Positions 24,501 through 30,807 of a stretch of DNA of 36,974 nt are shown here, one piece after another. Under the pieces are notes generated by a model. That model did not search any database. It saw nothing but the letters and a program-made list of their open reading frames with translations, and was not told where the DNA came from. The stretch comes from an uncultured Bacteroidota bacterium. GTDB taxonomy: Bacteria > Bacteroidota > Bacteroidia > JADZBD01. The translations under genes were made by a program, and so were the position numbers. The stretch covers positions 1 through 36,974 of the forward strand of contig CALEYQ010000034.1 in NCBI GenBank assembly GCA_937924855.1. Reading direction: 5' to 3'. Numbering within the stretch: the first letter of the stretch is position 1; every line of letters starts with the position of its first letter.

Positions 24501-25799
24501 ATATACAATAAAGCCCTGGGCGCTGAGCTGGATCAACATGGGTTGAACCAGGTGCAAATCATACTTAAGAAAACTGGCGAATCCCTGTCCTGAAAATTCT
24601 CTCGACTCCCCCATAATTTTCCAATAGTCCTTCAACTGGGTAAGCGGGTTTACCTGTCCATAACCCATTAAATCCATAAATCTGGCTTCGCGGAAATAAT
24701 TAGAAGATTCGAAAAAGGCATTACCCTCGGTGGTTCCAATCAGGGTACGCATATCAATTTTTGCGGAATCGAGTTTCCAGTTCAATTCCTCAATATACAT
24801 ATCGATGTTGTGGAAGGTATTGTAATAGGGCGATTTGGAAATTCCCTCTTGAGTACGGATAAGACTTAGTTCTTTTCGCTCCAGGTTCAGGTTCAGTTGC
24901 AATCCGGGATGCACGATTGAATCTTTGTCGAGAATCATTTTTACGCTGACTGTCTGGGAAGAGATACTGCCTTTTTTAAATATGAAGCCTTTGCTGGAGG
25001 CAATCAGGAAAGGTTTGTTGTTTCTTTTAAAAACCAACATGGCATCTTCCTCTTTACTACCCGAGCCTACGAATTTGTTTCCGTTCATCGTAAATCCGCC
25101 ATCGTAATCAACAAGTCCTTCCACCACCCCTGCAATTTTATAACGCTTGGTGTAGGAAGAAAAACGGGGATACTGGGAGGTTTCGGGCTTCGCATCAAAA
25201 ACGGCCTTGTCCATCAAACGGCCTACCAGGGGCTTGTTAAAATATTGCTTGTTGTAAAACACCGCTGAGTCGGCTTCATAATATTGCTGGCGGAGTTGAA
25301 TCTTATACCTTTTCAATTCCGCATATACCTGGTTTTCATCCAGACCGGTGCGGGTCCAGTCAACCCGTCCGGTTGCACCTTCCCAGCGGTCGTTAAGCGG
25401 AAAAAAAATTCCTTTGGTATTTTTAATAACCAGTGTATCTCCTTTCACCGCTCCGTACAAATCCAATTGAGTCCATACAACCCTTGGAACCGAATCGTGT
25501 GTAATGCTGTAATTACTATTTCCGGCAAACCAGGTTACGGAATTGGATTTATAAATAGTATTTCCTGAAAAGAGAAGCTCAAAGGCTTCCAGCATCTGGG
25601 AAGTTTCCTTTTTGTTCCCCTTCTCGAGCACTTTGTTCAGTGAATTTTTCCATTCCAGCATTGTTTTTGCCGGAATTTTTTGGTCGTAAGCATTCATGAT
25701 GGACTGCAGGAAGTTTTTGAATTCAGGGTAGGGCCTGTATTTCTTTTTCATCAGTTCGTTGCAGGTCTTGTAAATGAACTCCCTTTCCTCATCGGTCAT
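21522..25799 (-). CDS. Very large secreted Bacteroidota protein of unknown function (main part)
   Basis: 1,425 residues from the ATG at 25799, but this is not the natural start. The same frame continues upstream through a single TAG (25830-25832) into a signal-peptide ORF starting at 26015, giving 1,497 codons before the TAA. Visible content: an N-terminal helical region (EREFIYKTCNELMKKKYRPY), then long beta-rich stretches with repeated two-strand units (GVVEGLVDYDGGFTMNGNKF, GLKGQ-like and GKGRIDFSSADLDANRIEF), suggestive of an elongated beta-solenoid of the LptA or AsmA type, though I cannot assign a Pfam family. No catalytic motif is seen. It is the last gene of the DUF1599-DoxX-permease-tpiA-prmA run. 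Without a signal peptide this 25799 product would stay in the cytoplasm, so function depends on read-through or repair of the TAG. Confidence 0.8.
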   Translation of the reverse strand: MTDEEREFIYKTCNELMKKKYRPYPEFKNFLQSIMNAYDQKIPAKTMLEWKNSLNKVLEKGNKKETSQMLEAFELLFSGNTIYKSNSVTWFAGNSNYSITHDSVPRVVWTQLDLYGAVKGDTLVIKNTKGIFFPLNDRWEGATGRVDWTRTGLDENQVYAELKRYKIQLRQQYYEADSAVFYNKQYFNKPLVGRLMDKAVFDAKPETSQYPRFSSYTKRYKIAGVVEGLVDYDGGFTMNGNKFVGSGSKEEDAMLVFKRNNKPFLIASSKGFIFKKGSISSQTVSVKMILDKDSIVHPGLQLNLNLERKELSLIRTQEGISKSPYYNTFHNIDMYIEELNWKLDSAKIDMRTLIGTTEGNAFFESSNYFREARFMDLMGYGQVNPLTQLKDYWKIMGESREFSGQGFASFLKYDLHLVQPMLIQLSAQGFIVYDLDDDKITLKEKVFDYIWAKAKKKDYDVLAIASTVKGGTNNAVMSLLNYDLKIYGVDQIFLSDSQNVFIYPHQRMIVMKKDRSFAFQGYVRAGLFDFYGKDFYFDYDNFKINLNNVDSLRLTVLEKVGDMVVQRKIKTVIENITGDLLIDDKGNKSGLKSQDYPSYPIFNSKKNAFVFYDKRSIQRGAYNRDNFYFKLDPFSIDSLDNLSAAGVDLAGDFVSAGIFPQMRENLKVQPDYSLGFKRTTGSDGLALYGNKGNFTTTVRLSHKGLQGDGTIKFLTSTAHSTDILFYPDSTNAHADTFYLVGQGKGSKVEFPNVKVDTAYIHFMPKKDFMQVYKVDRPFDMCDGEAKFHGRLDLRPKGLTGKGRIDFSSADLDANRIEFKNRIFESDTANFRLRSFQENLSAFSTLNVKAKVDFDKREGEFKSNGKGSIVKFDVNKYICFMDQFKWFMDKSEIELSASNAPKKELSPTEEITFEGPEFISVHQKQDSLRFYAPRARFDLKNYIISAKEVKYINIADARLYPDSGNVTILKDAVMKTFTNSKIIANSVTKYHTLFDVNANVFGRKSYSASGKYQYVDQNNQKHLIFFSNISVDTTFQTVAEAQIQDTSKFMLSPNFEFKGKAKLMASNQFLVFDGFFNIQHACNTIGKSWVKFNSQINPQKILIPIDSALYDDKDRRLASGVMSTIDSNAIYTSFLSKRVSRNDVEVLSSTGFLFYDKVTREYRIASQEKLTERNLTGQFLSMDANSCMVYGEGKINLGGDLGQVKMQTVGTVNHNLNNDSAYFDLMILTDFFFDNSALNKMADFLNACSSAPPTNFGRSVYEKGLREIMGKDKADKLISEINLYGKFRKFPDELEKAIFFTDLKMRWNARTKSYISSGKIGIGNIQKNQVNKMVDGVIELKRKRSGDELTIYLECDGTWFFFNYTNGIMQSISSKDEYNNIIKELKADKRQKEVQKGEKPYQFSLSTTTKKDLFVKKMKQQNASDD

Positions 25800-25829
25800 T
25801 TTTATTTTCAGACTTTGCTTATCTTTAAG

Positions 25830-26015
25830 CTAGTATTTTTTAAAATCGTCTTGAATGTATTTTTTTCCATTATTTTTATTTTCTATGTTAATTAATACTT
25901 TAAATTTTTTCATGAATTTCAGGGAGTCGTGGGTAAAGCTTTTTACAGCCTGGGCACGGGCGGAAAAACCGGCAAGCAGGGAAAAAAAGATAAAGACAGG
26001 AATTAATTTTTTCAT
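25830..26015 (-). CDS. N-terminal signal-peptide segment of the large secreted protein, cut by TAG
   Basis: 61 residues from ATG 26015: signal peptide MKKLIPVFIFFSLLAGFSARAQ, then KSFTHDSLKFMKKFKVLINI and a stop TAG after DDFKKY. The start overlaps the prmA stop by 4 bp (ATGA), the same coupling used throughout this operon, which supports it as the true start of the large gene. The frame continues without a shift through 10 codons (LKDKQSLKIK) into the 1,425-residue ORF. From memory, relatives have a Trp at the TAG position (FxxxW), so TGG to TAG is the simplest explanation. The whole unit could equally be called a pseudogene or a read-through gene. Confidence 0.75.
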   Translation of the reverse strand: MKKLIPVFIFFSLLAGFSARAQAVKSFTHDSLKFMKKFKVLINIENKNNGKKYIQDDFKKY

Positions 26016-26851
26016 ACTCCTTCAAAAATCAGTTTGGCACAAATCCATTCATTTTTTTCGGTTTCCGATTGAAGTCTGAAACCTGTGGTTTGGGCAGCCG
26101 CATAAACCTCGGTTTTATCTTCACTCAGGAATCCGCTGATTAAAAGAACAGTGCCCGGTTCCGATACCCTTGAAAAGGGCAAAAACCGGGCCAACAGGGC
26201 GTTTCGGTTGATGTTAGCTAAGATAATGCTAAAGGCCGGAACGCCTTCAGGAACTTCCCCTCCTTTTTCAACATTTATATTATGTGCATTGTTAATTTCC
26301 AGGTTCTTACGGATGCTTTCACAGGCCAGGGGGTCTATGTCAATGGCTGATATTTCGATAGCACCGAGCTTTTCACACAGCAAAGAAAGTATTCCTGTTC
26401 CTGCCCCCATATCCAACACCCTTTTCCCCCTGCAATCCAGTTCCAGTATCATTTCCAACATAGCATACGTAGTTTCATGGTGTCCGGTTCCAAATGCCAT
26501 TTCCGGATTCATGATTATTTCGTGGGTATACTCCGGTTCAGGTTGGTGAAATGGAGCCCTTACACACAGCCGGGTGCCAATGTATATGGGTTTGAAATTT
26601 TCTTCCCAAATCCGGTTCCAGTTTTGAAAGGGAATTTCTTTTTTATTCCAGGTTATTTGGGCTTGTTCGCGAAATAAACTGATGGATTCTTCAAGACTGT
26701 CGGCATCAAAATCTGATGATGGAATAAAAGCCCGTAACCCTTCCGGAGTTTCTTCAAACATGGTGAATCCTGCTGCGGTGAGCAAATCCGGAAACAGAGA
26801 TCGCAGGGGTTCGGGAGGTTGAATTTGAAAGGATATTGCCAGGTAATTCAC
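26012..26851 (-). CDS. prmA: Ribosomal protein L11 methyltransferase
   Basis: 279 residues. It trimethylates L11 using SAM. The start codon is GTG (26849-26851), 2 nt after the tpiA stop, and gives NYLAISFQIQPPE, the usual PrmA N-terminus. The small N-terminal substrate-recognition domain is followed by the linker motif NPEMAFGTGHHETT, SAM motif I VLDMGAGTGILSLL, the acidic AIDIDPLA, and the active-site loop ILANINRNAL. It is cytoplasmic. Its TGA overlaps the ATG of the large secreted protein by 4 bp. Confidence 0.94.
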   Translation of the reverse strand: MNYLAISFQIQPPEPLRSLFPDLLTAAGFTMFEETPEGLRAFIPSSDFDADSLEESISLFREQAQITWNKKEIPFQNWNRIWEENFKPIYIGTRLCVRAPFHQPEPEYTHEIIMNPEMAFGTGHHETTYAMLEMILELDCRGKRVLDMGAGTGILSLLCEKLGAIEISAIDIDPLACESIRKNLEINNAHNINVEKGGEVPEGVPAFSIILANINRNALLARFLPFSRVSEPGTVLLISGFLSEDKTEVYAAAQTTGFRLQSETEKNEWICAKLIFEGV

Positions 26852-26853
26852 GC

Positions 26854-27609
26854 TCAGCAGGCAGCATTGATTATGGCCGCAAAATCACGAGCCATGAGGG
26901 AAGCTCCGCCAATCAAACCTCCATCGATATCGGGATGGGAAAACAGTTCAGCGGCATTTGATTTATTGCAGCTTCCTCCGTAGATAATTCTGATTTTATC
27001 CCCTACCTCGGGGCCAAACCGTTCTTTTATTTTTTTCCGGATGAATGCATGCATCTTACCGGCCTGTTCTGTGGTGGCGGATTTTCCGGTTCCAATGGCC
27101 CATACCGGCTCATAGGCAAGGCTTAGGGAATCTATTTGGCCTGCTTCCAATTGAAACACTCCATCCCTTAGCTGGCGTTCAATGACTTTTTCCGCCGCTC
27201 CCGATTCTCTCTCTTCCAGAGTTTCACCAAGACAATAAATCACTTCCAGACCTGAACTTATGGCCATGCGGGATTTTTCGAGAATAAAGGCATCCTTCTC
27301 GCCCAGGAGCGTACGCCGCTCGCTGTGACCCAGAATCACAAAAGAACATCCGCATTTTTTTAACAGCACCGGAGAAACTTCGCCGGTATATGCCCCTTTT
27401 TCTTCTGGGTAACAATTCTGGGCTCCTACTTTTGAAAAAGAGGGTGTGATTTCGAAAACCAATGAAACCAGAGGAAAGGGGACGGCAATACCCACCTCAG
27501 GCAGGGGATTGTCGCCATTGAATTCCTTTTTCAAATCCTGAAAAAAAGATTTGGCCGACTCAGGGTCTCCGTTCATTTTCCAGTTTCCGGCTACAATTTT
27601 TTTCCGCAT
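26854..27609 (-). CDS. tpiA: Triose-phosphate isomerase
   Basis: 251 residues, standard length. It interconverts dihydroxyacetone phosphate and glyceraldehyde-3-phosphate. Active-site residues are all present: Asn9 and Lys11 in AGNWKMN, His95 in ILGHSERR, Glu167 in LAYEPVWAIGTG (with flexible loop 6 AIGTGKSAT), and the phosphate-binding YGGS and GGLIGGASL. It lies between an OppB-like permease (9 nt upstream) and prmA (2 nt downstream). Stop is TGA. Confidence 0.98.
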   Translation of the reverse strand: MRKKIVAGNWKMNGDPESAKSFFQDLKKEFNGDNPLPEVGIAVPFPLVSLVFEITPSFSKVGAQNCYPEEKGAYTGEVSPVLLKKCGCSFVILGHSERRTLLGEKDAFILEKSRMAISSGLEVIYCLGETLEERESGAAEKVIERQLRDGVFQLEAGQIDSLSLAYEPVWAIGTGKSATTEQAGKMHAFIRKKIKERFGPEVGDKIRIIYGGSCNKSNAAELFSHPDIDGGLIGGASLMARDFAAIINAAC

Positions 27610-27618
27610 TAAAAAAGC

Positions 27619-28950
27619 TTATTCAACTCGTACTCTGGGATCCAGGAAGACATAAATAATATCTACCAGAATATTGATGATCACAAAAATGAGTCCTGAT
27701 ACCAAAACACATCCCATAAGCACCGGAAGATCCTGTTTAAACAATGCATCAACCACTTCCGAACCTAGGCCTTTCCAGTAAAATATCATTTCTACAAAAA
27801 CCGCCCCTGCCATCAGTCCGGCAAACCACCCCGAAATAGCAGTCACCACAGGATTCATGGCATTTTTCAATGCATGCTTTACCACCACCGTAAAAAACGA
27901 GAGGCCTTTGGCATTGGCAGTACGGATATAATCCATGCTTAACACCTCCAGCAGCGAACTCCGCATCAACTGGATTACAATAGCGAGCGGGCGGATTCCA
28001 AGGGTAAAGGCGGGGAGGATAAGATTTTTCAGGGCCAGTTGTTTGTTCCCCAGATCATCGTATTCATAAAGTGAGCCCAGATTTTTCAACCCGGTGCCCG
28101 GGAAATGAATATAGGAATCGAAAAGGGGAATGAAGGACAAATCCACAAAGGCTCCCACAAAATAAAGTCCCGTCCAGGTAATACTGCCCCACAAAGTGGC
28201 TTTCCAGAAACTTTCACCAATGGCCCGTGGAAAGGTCCAGCCCATAAACAGTTTTTCGGGATCGTTGCGCTTTCTGAATTCGAAATAAATCAATATGGCA
28301 GACCACAGAAGAATTATGGCCAGGAGCAAGACCGGGAAAGGAAATTCCCGTGTCCACATGTGACCGAAGGCCATGGCTACGATAATGGCAATTACATACG
28401 ATGGGCCTGCCATTCCTAAAACGGCAAAAACCAGCATGGATTTATCAAAGAGAGAGTTTTTCTTGATGGCGGAAATAATACCAATGATAATTCCCAACAG
28501 CGAGGCTAATACTATTGAACTTACGGCAAGAATGGCAGTGGGTGGTAGTTTTTCGCTGATGATTTCACTGACCTTTCTTTTGGTTATGTATGATTTTCTG
28601 AGGTAGGGATATTTAAGACAAAGGGATTTTGACTCGGAGACAGAAAACAAAGCAGCCCCCGAATATTTGGTGGGATTGAAAAACAAATAATGATCGGGAT
28701 CGGAAACATCGTTTATGGAAAGCGGCGAAAGGTCGTTGAGGTAGATCAGGTATTGAACCAAAATGGGTTTATCCCGGCCCAGATCTTTATTGATGGCATC
28801 AATTTGCTCCTGGGTGGCATTTTGCCCAAGCATTAATCGGGCAGGATCACCGGGCAGCACATTGAAAATAAAAAACACGGCCGTGGTTACACCCAACATC
28901 ACCAGTGATCCGTACAATACTCTTTTTATAATAAAACGGTAAATCGCCAT
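27619..28950 (-). CDS. OppB/DppB-type ABC transporter permease without partners in the window
   Basis: 443 residues, longer than the usual 310-340 of OppB. The N-terminus (YRFIIKRVLYGSLVMLGVTTAVFFIFNVLPGDPARLMLG) and the C-terminal permease domain with the EAA loop (DYIRTANAKGLSFFTVVVKHALKNAMNPVV) are characteristic. Extra length comes from a loop of about 60 residues before the second helix (including DPDHYLFFNPTKYSG) and an insertion of about 80 residues in the middle (FEFRKRNDPEKLFMGWTFPR). About six to eight transmembrane helices. No OppC, OppA or ATPase gene is nearby, so its partners must be elsewhere. It starts exactly where the DoxX gene stops (TGATG overlap of one base). The substrate is unknown; peptides or nickel are the family norm. 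Confidence 0.88.
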   Translation of the reverse strand: MAIYRFIIKRVLYGSLVMLGVTTAVFFIFNVLPGDPARLMLGQNATQEQIDAINKDLGRDKPILVQYLIYLNDLSPLSINDVSDPDHYLFFNPTKYSGAALFSVSESKSLCLKYPYLRKSYITKRKVSEIISEKLPPTAILAVSSIVLASLLGIIIGIISAIKKNSLFDKSMLVFAVLGMAGPSYVIAIIVAMAFGHMWTREFPFPVLLLAIILLWSAILIYFEFRKRNDPEKLFMGWTFPRAIGESFWKATLWGSITWTGLYFVGAFVDLSFIPLFDSYIHFPGTGLKNLGSLYEYDDLGNKQLALKNLILPAFTLGIRPLAIVIQLMRSSLLEVLSMDYIRTANAKGLSFFTVVVKHALKNAMNPVVTAISGWFAGLMAGAVFVEMIFYWKGLGSEVVDALFKQDLPVLMGCVLVSGLIFVIINILVDIIYVFLDPRVRVE

Positions 28951-30134
28951 CAGTTACTGTTCGCTTTTGCCTCGTTAAAAGTTGGAAAAGAATTATAGTG
29001 CCACATACCCGTTACCACCGGTCCGTTCAGCCGAACCAGTCCGGGATTTGAGCGTATCATGGTTTTCAGCTGGGTTCCGTCCACAAAAAGAATTTCCACC
29101 TTCAGGTCGTTCTCTTTCACAAAGGTTTCAGGATCAGGAGAGGAAGTGAGCAGGTAAACAGGAATGTTTTCTTTTTGGCAAAGGCTGGTAAAGTCTTCCA
29201 GTTTCCGAATTCCACGGATACTTGTTGCGCTCAGGTCGTAAGCAACAATAAAAAATTTCAATCCCGGCGCACCAAGTATTTCTTCGGTGTATTCAAAACC
29301 ATCGAGATTGTTCAGGTGAAAATCGTGAATGGGGGGCTGATAGGGTTCTTCCACCGTAACTGTCCACATACTGTCGCGACGCCAGGTAAGTGTATCCTGC
29401 CAGGGATAATCTTTCAGTGTAAACTGCTGTTGTTTCCCGGTGTTCAGATTCGTGTAGAGGAAATAAGTTTCATATTTTCCGGTGGGAGCCCCGGGAGGAA
29501 TAGACATTGCTTCCAGGAGATTGGTTCCCACCTTATACGCACGAAAATCGAAAACCGGAAGGAAGTTAAGGGTATAGACGGGGAATGCAACGGAAGCTAT
29601 TGTCCCGGCAGCCATGGCAATGAGCATTAACTTTCCCCGGAGCAAAGGTTTGATATGTTTCTGAAGAAAAAATAAAGGTGTAATCATGGCAATAAGCACC
29701 ACATCTTTGTAAAAAGATTGCCAGGGTTTCAGGTGAAGAAAATCACCGAAGCAACCACAATCCGTTACTTTATTGCAATAAGCGCTGTAAAATGTAAGGA
29801 AGGTGAAAAACACCGTCATCAGCATCAGCAAAATCAGGGTAAGTTTAACCCGATAGCCAATCAGAAGCATCAATCCCAGAATCATTTCCACGATCACCAT
29901 TAACATGGCAATTTCCAGAGCAAAGCCTTTGAAGAATAACCAAAAGGAAGAAGGTTCGGCTGCAGGATCGGTGGGAACGGAACCGGGGCGGTCGCAGGAG
30001 TAGCCCTGGGAGAATACCGAGAAGTATTCGTCCATTTTTATTTCGAACCCAACAGGATCGTTGGCCTTAATGAATCCGCTAAATACAAAAAGACAACCTA
30101 CCGCAATTCGAAGGAACCATGCCAGTGCTTTCAT
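28950..30134 (-). CDS. DoxX-type membrane protein, BT_3928-like, with a C-terminal thioredoxin-like domain
   Basis: 394 residues. The N-terminal half has four transmembrane helices of the DoxX/MauE type (from LAWFLRIAVGCLFVFSGFIKANDPVGFEIKMDE) with the cysteine cluster YCNKVTDCGCFGDF typical of the redox-linked branch. After a further helix (about 168-190) the C-terminal soluble region (about 285-385) has a thioredoxin-like pattern (KFFIVAYDLSATSIRGI, IPVYLLTSSPDPE) but no CxxC. It is inner-membrane. It overlaps the DUF1599 gene by 4 bp and the permease by 1 bp. The DUF1599, BT_3928 and tpiA order is familiar in Bacteroidota. Function is unknown; a role in disulfide or quinone-linked electron transfer is only a guess. 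Confidence 0.85.
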   Translation of the reverse strand: MKALAWFLRIAVGCLFVFSGFIKANDPVGFEIKMDEYFSVFSQGYSCDRPGSVPTDPAAEPSSFWLFFKGFALEIAMLMVIVEMILGLMLLIGYRVKLTLILLMLMTVFFTFLTFYSAYCNKVTDCGCFGDFLHLKPWQSFYKDVVLIAMITPLFFLQKHIKPLLRGKLMLIAMAAGTIASVAFPVYTLNFLPVFDFRAYKVGTNLLEAMSIPPGAPTGKYETYFLYTNLNTGKQQQFTLKDYPWQDTLTWRRDSMWTVTVEEPYQPPIHDFHLNNLDGFEYTEEILGAPGLKFFIVAYDLSATSIRGIRKLEDFTSLCQKENIPVYLLTSSPDPETFVKENDLKVEILFVDGTQLKTMIRSNPGLVRLNGPVVTGMWHYNSFPTFNEAKANSN

Positions 30135-30667
30135 TCCGATAGTTTTATAAGTGCGAACACAGAATAATTAATCATGTCCAGGTAGTTGGCATCAATACCT
30201 TCCGATATTATGGTTTTCCCGCTGTTATCTTCAATTTGTTTGATCCGGTGAATCTTCATTAAAATAAGATCGGTTAAGGAACTTACGCGCATTTCCCGCC
30301 ATGCTTCACCATAATCGTGATTCTTATTTTCCATCAATTCCCTTGCCAGCTTCATTATCTTATCGAAGTGTAATGCAGCTTCATCGGCCGGAATTTCCAT
30401 GCGCGGATCCTGTTCCAGTGCAATCTGCATCATGCCGATTACGCTGTAATTCAAAATACCTGCGTATTCGGATCGAATATCCTCCTCTACCCTTTGCTTT
30501 CCCTTGATTTCAATATTGCGGATACGGTTTGCCTTGATAAAAATCTGATCGGTAATGGAACTGGTTCTGAGAACCCGCCAGGCGCTTCCATAATCTTTCA
30601 TTTTTTTTACAAAAATGTCTTTGCAGAATCTTACCTGCTCGTCGTATTGTTGGCCTGTATTCACCAT
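30131..30667 (-). CDS. DUF1599 protein with two tandem copies of the domain
   Basis: 178 residues made of two homologous halves. Copy one carries KDYGSAWRVLRTSSITD and then QIFIKANRIRNIE (24-53); copy two carries HDYGEAWREMRVSSLTD and LILMKIHRIKQIE (117-146), an offset of 93 residues. Each copy ends with a matching ILNYSVIGMMQIAL or MINYSVFALIKLSE helix. DUF1599 is also called Nmad1, a domain predicted to act on modified nucleotides, so a nucleotide-related role is possible; the bacterial Bacteroidota form has no demonstrated activity. It is cytoplasmic. It is the first gene of the minus-strand operon, and its stop overlaps the DoxX start by 4 bp. Confidence 0.9.
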   Translation of the reverse strand: MVNTGQQYDEQVRFCKDIFVKKMKDYGSAWRVLRTSSITDQIFIKANRIRNIEIKGKQRVEEDIRSEYAGILNYSVIGMMQIALEQDPRMEIPADEAALHFDKIMKLARELMENKNHDYGEAWREMRVSSLTDLILMKIHRIKQIEDNSGKTIISEGIDANYLDMINYSVFALIKLSE

Positions 30668-30675
30668 AGAACCCC

Positions 30676-30683
30676 CGAAGATA
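30676..30683 (-). promoter_or_regulatory. Putative -7 box upstream of DUF1599
   Basis: TATCTTCG on the minus strand has one mismatch to TAnnTTTG and lies 8 nt before the ATG at 30667, giving a leader of only a few nt. No clear -33 element. It would drive the six-gene run ending at 21522. Confidence 0.35.
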
Positions 30684-30758
30684 ATGATTTATTTTTTTTT
30701 GGAATTCACTGACCTTCAATAGGCTAAACCAATCGACGGAGTGAGATTTTAGAGACAT

Positions 30759-30786
30759 AAAAAAACCCCGGAACGTGCCGGGGTTT
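30759..30786 (-). terminator. Intrinsic terminator of the T9SS surface-protein gene
   Basis: AAACCCCGG (30763-30771), 6-nt loop, CCGGGGTTT (30778-30786): a 9-bp perfect GC-rich stem. Read on the minus strand it is followed by a run of T (A-run 30759-30765 on the plus strand), 22 nt after the TAA of the 30808-33237 gene. Confidence 0.9.
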
Positions 30787-30807
30787 ACAGGATCAGTTTG
30801 AGTTAAT

